From: Staphylococcus pettenkoferi
GTDB taxonomy: Bacteria; Bacillota; Bacilli; Staphylococcales; Staphylococcaceae
Direction: 5' to 3'
DNA: 37,363 nt
NCBI RefSeq assembly: GCF_002902685.1
Contig: NZ_PPRN01000014.1
Span: forward strand, 1 to 37,363
Made by a program: the position numbers and the translations under genes. Shown here one piece after another: positions 28,538 through 37,363 of the stretch. Positions within the stretch are counted from its first letter, which is position 1, and every line of letters starts with the position of its first letter. The notes under the pieces were generated by a model. The model was given only the letters and a program-made list of their open reading frames with translations, ran no database searches and was not told where the DNA came from.

Positions 28538-29578
28538 ATGACTGAAAGTGTATTAGAGACGATACGTGAGCTGACAGCGATTCCAAGTCCTTCTGGGAAT
28601 GCTTACAAAGCGATAGCGTACGTGGAAGATATAGCTCAAGAACTTGGGTTTTCTACGCAAACCACTAATAAAGGTGCTTTAATTATTACTGTTGAGGGAG
28701 AAGAAACAGAAAGACAACGTTGTATAACTGCCCATGTAGATACATTAGGGGCGATGGTTAAGGAAATTAAAGAAGATGGTCGTCTAGCATTGTCGCTCAT
28801 CGGTGGTTACAGCTACAATGCGATTGAAGGTGAATACTGCGAAATCGAGACACGAAGTGGAGAAACATATTCTGGTACTATTTGTCTTCATGAAACTAGC
28901 GTTCACGTGTATCGTGATAATGATCAAATTCCACGTAATCAAGAACACATGGAAGTAAGAATCGATGAAAAGGTAACATCTGAAGAAGAAACAAAACAAT
29001 TAGGTATCCAAGTAGGAGATTTCGTGAGTCTCAATCCGAGAACTGAGATAACTCAATCAGGGTTTATTAAGTCGCGTCATTTAGATGACAAAGCGAGCGT
29101 GGCAATGATTATTGAGTTCTTAAAAAAGATTAGCAAAGATGACTTAAAACCTCCTTATACGACACAATTTTATATTTCTAACAACGAAGAAATTGGTTAC
29201 GGTGCGAATGCGTCGATAGATCCCGAAATTGAAGAGTTGATTGCATTCGATATGGGCGCACTCGGAGATGGTCAAAGTTCAGATGAATATACCGTTTCAA
29301 TCTGCGCTAAAGATTCATAGGGCCCATATCATAAGCATTTAACAGATCAATTAGTATCACTATGTGAGCAACAAAATATTCCGTATCAAATCGATATCTA
29401 TCCTTACTATGGCTCAGATGCTTCTGCAGCATTACGTGCAGGTGTTGACGTACGGCATGCTTTATTCGGTGCAGATATTGAATCTTCTCATGCGATGGAA
29501 CGTACGCATATCGATTCACTCAAAGCAACACAAGCGCTATTAGAAGCTTATTGTATGTCACCAATGACAGAAAAATAA
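28538..29578 (+). pseudogene. M42-family glutamyl aminopeptidase-like gene, interrupted by an amber codon
   Basis: M42 enzymes are dinuclear-metal aminopeptidases that assemble as large tetrahedral particles. Metal ligands seen: H66 and D68 (TAHVDTLG), D183/D184 (HLDDKAS), E217-E218 (NNEEIGYG), D238 (AFDMGA). At 29318-29320 the frame hits TAG in place of the second Ser of the family motif KDSSGPYH; one base change from TCG explains it. The same frame continues for 85 codons (GPYHKHLTDQ...SSHAMERTHIDSLKA) to TAA at 29576-29578, giving 346 codons in all, normal for M42. The lost part holds the final metal-binding His. RBS AAAGGGG. Confidence 0.9.
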
Positions 29579-29587
29579 AAAAAGTGA

Positions 29588-29616
29588 TTGACAAAAATGA
29601 TTCATCCAAGTATGAT
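29588..29616 (+). promoter_or_regulatory. trp operon promoter
   Basis: TTGACA (29588-29593), exactly 17 bases, TATGAT (29611-29616): near-consensus sigma-A promoter. Transcription would start near 29623 and run straight into the first T-box. Confidence 0.88.
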
Positions 29617-29640
29617 ACTAAGTAATTACTTTTAATAATA

Positions 29641-29846
29641 CTGACTCAGAGATGAAGTAGTGAATGCAGAACGTAGTTTCAGAAAGCTAATGGTAGATGG
29701 AAATTAGCACGTCGCATATCATGAATTGGGCTTTGAGTAGCAAGATTTAATATACTTTCATAAAGTGAACAATTAAGTTTGTTAACTAAGGTGGCACCAC
29801 GGTAACGCGTCCTTATAGGTCTGTGTTACCGTGGTTTTTAGTTTTA
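29641..29846 (+). promoter_or_regulatory. Tryptophan T-box riboswitch 1 with terminator
   Basis: Stem I base CTCAGAG (29645-29651) pairs with CTTTGAG (29731-29737). The specifier loop side reads GAATTGGG, placing codon UGG (Trp) at 29727-29729, one base before the stem, and AAGTAG provides the AGTA loop motif. The T-box sequence AAGGTGGCACCACG is at 29788-29801. The competing terminator is a perfect 10-bp stem CCACGGTAAC (29797-29806) / GTTACCGTGG (29825-29834) with TTTTTAGTTTT. UGGC in the bulge can pair with the 3' end of a tRNA with discriminator G, as in bacterial tRNA-Trp. Uncharged tRNA-Trp should permit read-through. Confidence 0.93.
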
Positions 29847-29851
29847 GTGCA

Positions 29852-30046
29852 AATAAGATGTAGTACGTATGAAAAGTTGTAGTAACAGAAAGTCAGTGGT
29901 TGATGCGAACTGACACACTTTTATACAGAAATTGGGTCTTATTGAAGTAATTAAATAGTAATTTGAGTGAGTGAAACATCGAGGTGTTTTACTAATTAAG
30001 GTGGTACCGCGCGACTAGCGTCCTTTTTGAAGGATGCTAGTTTTTT
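29852..30046 (+). promoter_or_regulatory. Tryptophan T-box riboswitch 2 with terminator
   Basis: A second complete T-box begins 6 bases after the first. Stem I base AATAAGA (29852-29858) pairs with TCTTATT (29937-29943). AGTA sits on the 5' side and AAATTGGG on the 3' side, placing UGG at 29933-29935 in the same register as box 1. The T-box sequence AAGGTGGTACCGCG is at 29998-30011. Terminator CTAGCGTCCTT (30015-30025) / AAGGATGCTAG (30030-30040) with six T. Here the bulge is UGGU, not UGGC. Two boxes in series require both to be released, which tightens repression. Confidence 0.92.
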
Positions 30047-30080
30047 AATTATCTATTGTTGAATAAAGGGAGGAATATTG

Positions 30081-31486
30081 ATGCAAGTCTATTATGAGAA
30101 AGTAAAGGCGGATGTTACGCCCGAAGCTATAGCAAGGACAACAAAGAAAAAGATTATTTTAGAGAGTGCTGATAGCTCGCAGACGAAAGGCGTTATTCTA
30201 TCGTCGTGCTAGATGTTTGTGGTGAAGTGATTTTAGATAATCATGAATTTAGGGCGAGCGGTCCTGGTATTATCCAAGCAAATTGGGAACAGCCGTATCA
30301 ATTTCTAAAGCATTTTTTAAACGACTATAAAGTAACTATTGATGAGAAAACACTGAGACAGCTCCCATTTATTTCAGGATTTATCGGTTCTTGTAGTTTT
30401 GATCTCGTCCGACATGAGTTCCCCAAATTGCAGGAAATTGAACTTTTGGACCATAAGCATCATGACTTACATTTTTATATGGTCGAGGATGTTCTAGTGT
30501 TTGATCACTATAAAGAAGATCTTTATATCATTGCTTCTAATTTATTCTCAAAAGTGGAAGAAGAAGAACTTCAAAAACGTGTACAGTCTCAAATTGAGAA
30601 TTTAAAAAATATAACTGTCTTTAGTGAAACACTTCCGTTTGAGACGCCACAAGATAAAGTTGTCAGTGGCAATATTTCTAAAGAGAATTTTATTAAAAAT
30701 GTAAGAAAATTCAAGAAACTTATCGCTGAAGGGGATATGTTCCAAGTAGTGCCTTCGATTATTTACAGTTATACGCACGATTTCGGAGATCAACGTTTCC
30801 CATTGTCTTTCCAAATGTACCAGAATTTAAAAAGACAAAATCCGAGTCCGTATATGTATTATCTCAGCATGGGCAATACGATTGTTGTCGGCAGTTCGCC
30901 GGAAAGTTTCGTGAAAGTGAAGAATAATCGCGTCTATACGAATCCAATTGCTGGAACGATTAAACGTGGTGCAACGGAAGAAGAGGATCAAGCGTTGGCA
31001 AAGCAACTGCTTTCAGACGAAAAAGAGTTAAGTGAACATCGCATGCTTGTTGACCTTGGACGTAACGATATTCATCGAGTATGTCGACCCGGCACATCTG
31101 AAATTCATAAGCTCATGATGATTGAACGATACGAACATGTCATGCATATCGTTAGTGAAATTTCAGGTGAGCTTGATGATTTATCACCGTTGGAAGTCAT
31201 CACGAGTCTCTTACCAACAGGTACAGTTTCCGGAGCGCCAAAGTTAAGAGCAATTCAACGTATTTATGAAACAACACAACAGAAACGGGGGATTTATAGC
31301 GGAGGTATAGGTTACATCAACTGTAATCATGAACTTGATTTCGCACTAGCGATACGGACGATGATTGTTGACGTAGGAAAGGTAAACGTAGAAGCCGGGT
31401 GTGGTGTCGTTTATGATTCGGTTCCTGAAAAAGAATATGAAGAAACACAAATGAAAGCGAAAAGTTTATTGGAGGTGACACCATGA
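30081..31486 (+). pseudogene. trpE: trpE, anthranilate synthase component I, frameshifted near the 5' end
   Basis: TrpE with TrpG makes anthranilate from chorismate and glutamine. The ATG at 30081 follows AAAGGGAGG. The first 37 codons include ILES, the tryptophan feedback-site motif. One base is missing at about 30190-30191: reading straight on gives GVILSSC and TAG at 30210, while from 30191 the next frame gives the expected RYSIVVLDVCGEV and continues to the end. Adding one base restores 468 residues, the S. aureus length. The C-terminal chorismate-binding motifs are intact (PIAGTIKRG, LVDLGRNDIHRV, GTVSGAPKLRA). An internal GTG (30206) has no ribosome binding site. The stop overlaps trpG (ATGA). 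Confidence 0.9.
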
Positions 31487-32106
31487 TTCTAATCATCGAT
31501 AATTATGATTCATTTACTTACAACTTAGTTGATATCGTGGCGCAACATCGTAAGGTCAAATTAACTTATGTTGATCAAGTTTCTATTGATCAATTAATAG
31601 GATTGAACATTGAAGGTATTATTATCTCACCTGGACCAGGGCATCCACAAGACTATCCAGAGTTGATGAAGATAATCCTTATATTCCCTAATGTACCAAT
31701 ACTTGGTGTGTGTTTAGGAGCACAAGCTTTGACGTGTTACTACGGTGGCGAAGTCGTACAAGGCTCCAATATTCTACATGGTAAAGTAGATCAGATGGAC
31801 ATACTAGGAGAATCAAAGTTATTACGAAAGATTCCACAATCTTCTGATATTATGCGTTATCACTCTTTAGTGAGTGACCCGAAATCTTTTCCTAAAGAAC
31901 TTACTATCACAGCACAAACCAGCGATTGTATACAAGCATTTGAACATCAATCATACCCTCACTATGGCGTACAGTTTCATCCAGAATCCTTTGCGACTGC
32001 GTATGGGGAACAGATGATATTAAATTTCTTAGATATATGTAAGGAGGCAGAACATCGTGGCGTTAAAGTTAAAACTACAACAGCAACAAGCACTGACTCA
32101 GAGTGA
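31483..32106 (+). CDS. trpG: Anthranilate synthase component II (glutamine amidotransferase)
   Basis: Supplies ammonia from glutamine to TrpE. Class I amidotransferase triad: C77 in GVCLGAQAL and the His/Glu of QFHPES near the C-terminus. The oxyanion segment [10 protein letters not shown] is at 47-56. Translation is coupled to trpE by an ATGA overlap; GGAGGTG lies upstream. The 207 residues are longer than the roughly 190 usual, because the frame reads 50 bases into trpD and adds a Lys/Thr-rich tail ([17 protein letters not shown]). That tail is probably non-essential and may reflect loss of an older stop. Without a working TrpE its product has no known partner. Confidence 0.93.
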   Translation: MILIIDNYDSFTYNLVDIVAQHRKVKLTYVDQVSIDQLIGLNIEGIIISPGPGHPQDYPELMKIILIFPNVPILGVCLGAQALTCYYGGEVVQGSNILHGKVDQMDILGESKLLRKIPQSSDIMRYHSLVSDPKSFPKELTITAQTSDCIQAFEHQSYPHYGVQFHPESFATAYGEQMILNFLDICKEAEHRGVKVKTTTATSTDSE

Positions 32107-33073
32107 AATTAACGACTTTGTAACGTTATTGATTTCGCCTGAAATTGAACAAGAAGAGAAACGACATTATTTACAGGCCTTTTCAAGTAAAGATTATAGT
32201 CAGAAAGAATTAACTTATTTATCGCGAGCACTCATACACACGATGTATGACCCACAACCTTATTATCCTGAAGGTATGTGTGTATGCGGTACAGGTGGGG
32301 ACCGTTCTAACAGTTTCAATATCTCCACGACAGTCTCGTTTATCGTAGCAAGTGCGGGTGTTCCGGTAATTAAACACGGCAACAAGAGCATTACGTCCGC
32401 TTCGGGCAGCACAGATTTACTGGCTGCGATGGCGATCAATACCACACCAGTGGCTCAAACACCAACGCAGCTCCAGGAAACGCATTTAGCTTTCTTGAGC
32501 GCGACCGAGACATTTCCGGTGATGAAGCATATTCAGCCTGTTCGTAAAATGATTGAAACGCCGACTATTTTTAACATTATCGGTCCAATCATCAATCCTT
32601 TTCAACTCGATTATCAAGTGATGGGTGTCTATGATAAAGAACGTTTACCGCATATTGCGCAGACTCTACAAGACTTAGGACGTCGTCGAGCAATCGTTGT
32701 CCACGGCGCTGGTGGAATGGATGAAGCGACGTTGTCCGGTGAGAATATCATTTATGAAGTGAATCAAGATACAGGCATTACAAATTATACCTTAAATGCT
32801 TCAGATGTAGGCTTACAATCAGCAGACAATACAGAACTTGTTGGAGGATCGCCGCTTGATAACCTACAAATTTCGGAACGCATTTTACGAGGAGAGGATC
32901 AATCAGCTAAATATGAAGTGGTCTTGTTAAATGCTGGACTTGCTCTTTATGTAGCTGAAAAGGCCGCAACGATACAAGAAGGAGTCGAACTGGCGCATAC
33001 ATTAGTTCAAAGTGGCAAAGCATTCGAACAGTATCAAAGTATGAAAGGAGAAGTTCATGACTATATTGGATGA
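32057..33073 (+). CDS. trpD: Anthranilate phosphoribosyltransferase
   Basis: Joins anthranilate to PRPP. PRPP- and metal-binding motifs are [16 protein letters not shown] (about 75-90) and [17 protein letters not shown]; the later [11 protein letters not shown] segment is also typical. The 338 residues are full length. The start is GTG at 32057, supported by AAGGAGG at 32041-32047. It overlaps the 3' end of trpG by 50 bases and the start of trpC by 17, so translation along the operon is coupled. No damage seen. Confidence 0.94.
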   Translation: MALKLKLQQQQALTQSEINDFVTLLISPEIEQEEKRHYLQAFSSKDYSQKELTYLSRALIHTMYDPQPYYPEGMCVCGTGGDRSNSFNISTTVSFIVASAGVPVIKHGNKSITSASGSTDLLAAMAINTTPVAQTPTQLQETHLAFLSATETFPVMKHIQPVRKMIETPTIFNIIGPIINPFQLDYQVMGVYDKERLPHIAQTLQDLGRRRAIVVHGAGGMDEATLSGENIIYEVNQDTGITNYTLNASDVGLQSADNTELVGGSPLDNLQISERILRGEDQSAKYEVVLLNAGLALYVAEKAATIQEGVELAHTLVQSGKAFEQYQSMKGEVHDYIG

Positions 33074-33836
33074 AATCGTTGAGTATAAACAAGCGTTGTT
33101 AGCCAAAGGTTACTATGATGAACAATTAAACAAACTCGGTAGTGTCGATGTAACGCATAAGCAAAGTTATATTGATCAGCTTAAGCACAGTGAACAATTA
33201 GACATAATAGCTGAAATTAAATCTAAGAGTCCATCTTTAAATCAGCTTCCTGAAAAAGATTTGGGTCAACAAGTAAGGGATTATGAGCGCTATGGAGCAA
33301 GTGCGATATCTGTGCTGACAGATGAACGTTACTTTGGTGGTAGTTTCGAGCGACTTCAGGATTTAACGATGAAAACGTCTTTACCCGTGCTCTGTAAAGA
33401 TTTCATTATCGATTCGATACAAATCGATGTTGCGAAACGTGCAGGGGCATCGATGATCTTACTCATCGTTAATATCTTATCTGACGAACAATTAGAGTCA
33501 CTTTACAAGTACGCGACGCAACAAGGATTGGATGTGCTCGTTGAAGTTCACGATCGACAAGAGTTAGCACGTGCGCATCAACTCGAACCTGAGTTGATTG
33601 GCGTCAATAATCGTGACTTACATACCTTTATCACCGATGTCGAACATACAAATCAAATCTTGAGAGACAAACAATCAGGCTTCCTTTACATTTCTGAAAG
33701 TGGCATTCATTCTCCCGAAGATGTTGAACAAATCATGCCATCAGGTATAGAGGGATTATTAATAGGTGAAGCACTGATGAAGTGTGAGGATTTAAGTCAA
33801 TTTCTTCCAAGTCTGAAGCTAAATAAGGTGAAATGA
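33057..33836 (+). CDS. trpC: Indole-3-glycerol-phosphate synthase
   Basis: Closes the indole ring from CdRP; TIM-barrel enzyme. Conserved strands are EIKSKSPS (catalytic Lys), [10 protein letters not shown] (catalytic Lys), [16 protein letters not shown] and ISESGI. The 259 residues are full length. The start has AAAGGAG and lies inside the end of trpD. The stop TGA shares a base with the trpF ATG. It is a separate gene from trpF, as in other Gram-positives, and not the fused form of E. coli. Confidence 0.95.
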   Translation: MTILDEIVEYKQALLAKGYYDEQLNKLGSVDVTHKQSYIDQLKHSEQLDIIAEIKSKSPSLNQLPEKDLGQQVRDYERYGASAISVLTDERYFGGSFERLQDLTMKTSLPVLCKDFIIDSIQIDVAKRAGASMILLIVNILSDEQLESLYKYATQQGLDVLVEVHDRQELARAHQLEPELIGVNNRDLHTFITDVEHTNQILRDKQSGFLYISESGIHSPEDVEQIMPSGIEGLLIGEALMKCEDLSQFLPSLKLNKVK

Positions 33837-34483
33837 TGAAACTGAAATTCTGTGGTTTTACAAGAAAAGAAGATATTGAGAAAGTGAAGCAGCTTAACGT
33901 AGATGCGGTAGGATTCATTCACTATCCTAACAGTAAGCGACATCTTCCCATAACAATGATTAACGAATTAATTAAGCCGCTTCCAGTAAAGATGGAGAAA
34001 GTCGTCGTTGTGGTCAATCCCTCTCGTGATACTATTGATGCTTTAGCTACGACGACAGCCATGACGACATTACAGCTGCATGGTAACGAACCATTAGAAA
34101 TCATTCAATATATACGAGCACACTATCCCGATTTACGCATTATTAAAGCATTAAGTGCGCGTAATCAGGAGGAATTGCAAGTGCGACTCGACCATTATCG
34201 TAATCAAGTTGATGAATTTATTATCGACACACCTTCACAAGATTATGGTGGAACAGGTCAAGCGTATGATTGGGAAATCTTACGCGGCATTCACGATGTC
34301 CCTTTTATGATAGCGGGTGGACTTAACTACGACCACATTCAAACTATCAAGCAAATGGATTTAAACCATCACGGCTACGACATCGCTAGTGGGATAGAAA
34401 CTGAGGGACGTAAAGATTTGGCTAAAATGAGACGCATTATCGAAAGTGTAAAAGGAGTGACAAAGTATGACAAATCCATTTAA
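33836..34483 (+). CDS. trpF: Phosphoribosylanthranilate isomerase
   Basis: Amadori isomerase that turns PRA into CdRP; small TIM barrel. Signatures are [11 protein letters not shown] with the catalytic Cys (usually KICG in the family), [26 protein letters not shown] with the catalytic Asp, and [11 protein letters not shown] for the phosphate. About 215 residues. The second of two close ATG codons (33833 and 33836) is preferred because AAGGTG is only 2 bases from the first. It overlaps trpB by 17 bases. No damage seen. Confidence 0.93.
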   Translation: MKLKFCGFTRKEDIEKVKQLNVDAVGFIHYPNSKRHLPITMINELIKPLPVKMEKVVVVVNPSRDTIDALATTTAMTTLQLHGNEPLEIIQYIRAHYPDLRIIKALSARNQEELQVRLDHYRNQVDEFIIDTPSQDYGGTGQAYDWEILRGIHDVPFMIAGGLNYDHIQTIKQMDLNHHGYDIASGIETEGRKDLAKMRRIIESVKGVTKYDKSI

Positions 34484-35695
34484 ACAAGAAATTCAAACAG
34501 AAGCGAATGAATTAGGATTCTTTGGAGAGTATGGCGGTCAATACGTACCTGAAACGTTAATGCCAGCAATTCAAGAGTTAAAGCAAGCCTATCAAGAGGC
34601 AAAAGCAGATCCGACGTTCCAAGATGAACTTAAAGCGCTACTCACAGACTATGTGGGTCGTAGTACACCCTTAACGTATGCGAAATCGTATACTGAAGCG
34701 TTAGGTGGAGCAAAGATTTATTTAAAACGTGAGGATTTGAATCACACAGGTGCGCATAAGATTAACAATGCGTTAGGGCAAGCTTTACTCGCGCGACGCA
34801 TGGGTAAGAATAAGCTTGTAGCAGAGACAGGTGCAGGTCAACACGGTGTAGCAAGTGCGACAGTAGCAGCACTGTTTGATATGGAACTCGTCGTCTTTAT
34901 GGGCGCAGAAGATATAAAACGTCAAGCATTGAACGTCTTTCGTATGGAATTGTTAGGTGCGAAGGTAGTCTCTGTTGAGGAAGGTCAAGGTACACTCTCG
35001 GATGCAGTCAACAAGGCGCTGCAATACTGGGTCAGTCATGTCGACGATACGCACTATTTACTCGGTTCGGTGATGGGGCCGGATCCATTCCCGACGATGG
35101 TTAGAGATTTCCAAAGTGTTATAGGCCAAGAGATTAAAGCGCAAATGGTAGATAAAGAAGGCCGTTTACCTGATGCGGTGGTTGCTTGTATCGGAGGCGG
35201 TTCAAATGCAGCGGGAACGTTCTATCCTTTCGTGTTAGATGATGTGAAATTGTATGGTGTAGAAGCGGCTGGTAAAGGTGTGGACTCTCAGAAACATGCC
35301 CTTGCTTTAAACAAAGGGACGCCAGGCGTGTTACATGGTGCGCGTATGTATTTATTACAAGACACACATGGACAAGTGCAATTAGCACACTCTATTTCAG
35401 CGGGACTTGATTATCCAGGTGTGGGCCCGAGCATTCTTACTATCATGACTTAGGTCGTGTGACGTATGAGACGGCGACGGATGATCAAGCGATGCAAGCA
35501 CTGAAGCGCTTCACGCGAGCTGAAGGAATTATTCCAGCTATAGAAAGCGCGCATGCGTTAAGTTATGTTGAACGTTTAGCACCAACAATGAAGCAAGATG
35601 ACATTATTGTGGTCACGGTTTCTGGACGTGGAGATAAAGATATGGAATCGATACGTTCTTATTTATCAACAGAAGGAGGGGACCAAGATGAGTAA
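34467..35695 (+). pseudogene. trpB: trpB, tryptophan synthase beta chain, frameshifted near the 3' end
   Basis: TrpB condenses indole with serine using PLP. The PLP lysine lies in [13 protein letters not shown], and the phosphate loop [12 protein letters not shown] is intact. In the conserved stretch [15 protein letters not shown] one base is missing at about 35429: the first frame turns to SILTIMT and stops at 35453, while from 35429 the next frame reads [19 protein letters not shown] and runs on to TAA at 35695. Restored length is about 409 residues, normal for the family. The truncated 328-residue product lacks about 80 C-terminal residues. At the junction the bases form G GGC CCG, the X XXY YYZ pattern of a -1 slip site. 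Overlaps trpA by 8 bases. Confidence 0.9.
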
Positions 35696-36416
35696 ATACT
35701 TTATTCCTTATATCATAGGCGATCAATCCTTTATCTCTAATTTAAAGTTATTACAAGAGCACGGGGCAGATATCGTTGAAATTGGTATACCGTTCTCTGA
35801 TCCTGTCGCTGATGGGCCAACGATAATGGAAGCGGGTAATAAAGCAATTGCTGAAGGTATGACGGTAGAGAAGATACTTCAAGAACTCCAACAGCACCGT
35901 GATACGTTGCATGGGCGTTATGTATTAATGACGTACTATAATATTATTCATCATTACGGTGAAACAGAATTTCTAAGTGCGTGCGAGGAAGCGGATGTTT
36001 ATGGTCTGATTATTCCGGACTTGCCGTTTGAACTCATCGAGGAGATGAAACAACGTCATCCAGAACGTCAAGTTAAGTTAATTTCTCTCATCGCAATGAC
36101 AGCTTCAGAGGCACGTGTGAAACGCATTGCGGAGCATGCAGAGGGCTTTATATACACAGTGACGATGAACGCAACGACAGGTGAAGATGGCACGTTCCAT
36201 CCTGATGTCAAAGCAACGATTCAACGTTTGAAATCTTATACGTCTGTGCCAGTAGTTGCTGGTTTTGGAATCCGTACGCCTGAACACGTTCGAGACATTG
36301 GGAGTGTGGCTGACGGTGTTGTGATTGGCAGTGAAATCGTCCGTCGTTTTGCTTCTCAAGAGCGAGCTACAATTACTACGTATTTGAAGTCTATTCGAGA
36401 CGCGCTTGATTTGTAG
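35688..36416 (+). CDS. trpA: Tryptophan synthase alpha chain
   Basis: Cleaves indole-3-glycerol phosphate and channels indole to TrpB. The catalytic pair E31 ([10 protein letters not shown]) and D42 (PVADGPT) is in place, as are the phosphate-binding [10 protein letters not shown] and the GVVIGSEIV end strand. The 242 residues equal the S. aureus length. The ATG at 35688 follows GGAGGGG and overlaps the trpB end. Frames extending upstream of it are out of register with any ribosome binding site. It is the last gene of the operon. I see no hairpin terminator before the next gene, only T-rich stretches. Confidence 0.95.
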   Translation: MSKYFIPYIIGDQSFISNLKLLQEHGADIVEIGIPFSDPVADGPTIMEAGNKAIAEGMTVEKILQELQQHRDTLHGRYVLMTYYNIIHHYGETEFLSACEEADVYGLIIPDLPFELIEEMKQRHPERQVKLISLIAMTASEARVKRIAEHAEGFIYTVTMNATTGEDGTFHPDVKATIQRLKSYTSVPVVAGFGIRTPEHVRDIGSVADGVVIGSEIVRRFASQERATITTYLKSIRDALDL

Positions 36417-36533
36417 CCTAACTATTATTTTTCAAATACGCATCTTATTTTTTAGCTGTGAAAAGATTTTCCAACGTGAAGAGCGGGTAGACTGATAGTG
36501 GATTTCGAAAAAGCTATAACGAGGGGTGTCAGT

Positions 36534-37202
36534 ATGACTAAGAAAGTATTATTCGTCTTAACAAGTACGAGTCAATTTCCTGATGGTACACAGACAGGGT
36601 TGTGGTTGGAAGAAGCCAGTGTGCCATATCAAGTATTAACTGAAGCTGATATCGATGTAGATGTCGTGTCCATCGAAGGTGGCGAAGTGCCGATTGATGA
36701 TAACTCAACTCAAAATAATGAACTTGAAACTTACAAGCAATTTGTTGATTTAATTCAAGATGTTCCTGCACTGAATCTCGTCAATACATCAGAGTATGAC
36801 GCGATATATCTACCAGGTGGCCACGGTACGGTCTTTGATTTCGCAAACAATCCTCAACTCTCAGATATATTGCTATCCTTTAAAGAAGATAACAAGTTCA
36901 TTGCATCTGTCTGTCACGGACCAAGTGCATTTGTAGGCGCGAAAGATAAGCAAGGCAATAGCTTAATCAATAACAAGACGCTGACTTCATTTACGGATGA
37001 GGAAGAACGTCAGATGGGCTTTGAAGAGCAAGTTCCGTTCCTTACGCAAACTGCACTACAAGACTTAGGTGCAAACTTTAAAGCTGCTGAAGCTTTCTCT
37101 TCACACGTTGAAACTGATGGACAATTGATTACAGGTCAGAATCCACAATCTAGTCAAGCAGTGGGTGAAGCATTACGCGACGCATTGTTAGGTCAAAAGT
37201 AG
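36534..37202 (+). CDS. DJ-1/PfpI superfamily protein, HSP31-like
   Basis: Likely glyoxalase III, chaperone or deglycase-type stress protein; members of this group are hard to separate by sequence. The nucleophile-elbow cysteine is C127 in ASVCHGP with H128 next to it, and the acidic partner is in GLWLEE (E26/E27). YLPGGHG (93-99) and the insert ETYKQFVDL belong to the Hsp31-type subgroup. 222 residues. The start at 36534 follows GAGGGG; an upstream in-frame codon (36498) has no binding site. Probably transcribed alone, ending at 37226-37290. Confidence 0.88.
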   Translation: MTKKVLFVLTSTSQFPDGTQTGLWLEEASVPYQVLTEADIDVDVVSIEGGEVPIDDNSTQNNELETYKQFVDLIQDVPALNLVNTSEYDAIYLPGGHGTVFDFANNPQLSDILLSFKEDNKFIASVCHGPSAFVGAKDKQGNSLINNKTLTSFTDEEERQMGFEEQVPFLTQTALQDLGANFKAAEAFSSHVETDGQLITGQNPQSSQAVGEALRDALLGQK

Positions 37203-37225
37203 AAACTGAAGAATAACAGACATCG

Positions 37226-37290
37226 ACTTTCAACAGTTCGTAGCTCTTAAGTATAGGGGGGCGACTGTTGGAAGTTGTTTGTTTTGTTTT
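37226..37290 (+). terminator. Terminator of the DJ-1/PfpI gene
   Basis: ACTTTCAACAGT (37226-37237) / ACTGTTGGAAGT (37264-37275), 12 bp with one G-U, then the T-rich TGTTTGTTTTGTTTTC. Confidence 0.85.
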
Positions 37291-37344
37291 CAAGAGTTTG
37301 AATTGTTCCATGTGTGTTTTGTTGTAGCGTAAAATGGATATATT

Positions 37345-37363
37345 CTGTCTCTTATACACATCT
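37345..37363. other. Nextera/Tn5 mosaic-end adapter, not genomic
   Basis: The last 19 bases are CTGTCTCTTATACACATCT, exactly the transposase mosaic-end adapter used in Nextera libraries. Untrimmed adapter reached the assembly, so true sequence ends at or before 37344. A reverse-strand frame beginning MYKRQ comes from translating it. Confidence 0.98.

Noticed and set aside
30185-30191. Programmed frameshift in trpE
   Set aside because: The bases G AAA GGC do not form a slip heptamer and no stimulatory structure is evident. A plain one-base deletion explains it.
30206-31486. Shorter trpE starting at an internal GTG
   Set aside because: There is no ribosome binding site, and the feedback-site N-terminus matching the family lies upstream in the other frame.
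35598-36416. Longer trpA with 30 extra N-terminal residues
   Set aside because: The extra part is an out-of-frame reading of trpB. The ATG at 35688 has GGAGGGG and gives the normal 242 residues.
37150-37359. Reverse-strand frame of 69 codons starting MYKRQ
   Set aside because: Its start is translated Nextera adapter and the rest runs antisense through a terminator and the DJ-1 gene.

Overview
This is a low-GC Gram-positive core-chromosome segment. Its gene order and protein sequences point to a staphylococcus, probably not S. aureus because the proteins diverge throughout; I do not assign a species. The run citB/acnA - thioesterase (YneP) - YneR - plsY - parE - parC - alsT is an old Bacillales neighbourhood. 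The flanking mprF, msrR, umuC-like, tyrA and trp genes follow the staphylococcal order as I remember it. I see no prophage, insertion sequence, CRISPR array, tRNA or rRNA.

Layout. (1) 1-5.3 kb: a membrane-anchored coiled-coil protein of unknown function, then sbcD-sbcC (DNA-end and hairpin nuclease) behind a LexA box. (2) 5.3-10.8 kb: mscL (reverse), a BCCT osmolyte transporter, and aconitase behind a 470-base control region with a Fur-like box, two ATAA-N7-TTAT boxes and a strong promoter. (3) 10.9-19.2 kb: thioesterase, YneR-like protein and plsY (the last two reverse), then parE-parC behind a LexA-like box, then alsT. (4) 19.5-25.5 kb: AI-2E-family permease, mprF, msrA (reverse), msrR. (5) 25.6-29.6 kb: a tautomerase (reverse), a Y-family polymerase behind two LexA boxes, tyrA (reverse), an M42 peptidase. 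(6) 29.6-36.4 kb: the tryptophan operon trpEGDCFBA behind one sigma-A promoter and two tandem tryptophan T-box riboswitches. (7) A DJ-1/PfpI protein, its terminator, and a contig end that is Nextera adapter rather than genome.

The most notable content is damage. Four genes within about 14 kb are broken. mprF carries a deletion inferred at 62 bases that shifts the frame and removes the conserved end of the lysyl-phosphatidylglycerol synthase domain; the old C-terminus is still readable in another frame. The M42 peptidase has an in-frame amber codon. trpE and trpB each lack one base. The other trp genes and both T-boxes look intact, so the loss of tryptophan synthesis, if real, is recent. Regulation is the second theme: three SOS-type operons lie within 25 kb, and the trp leader is doubled.
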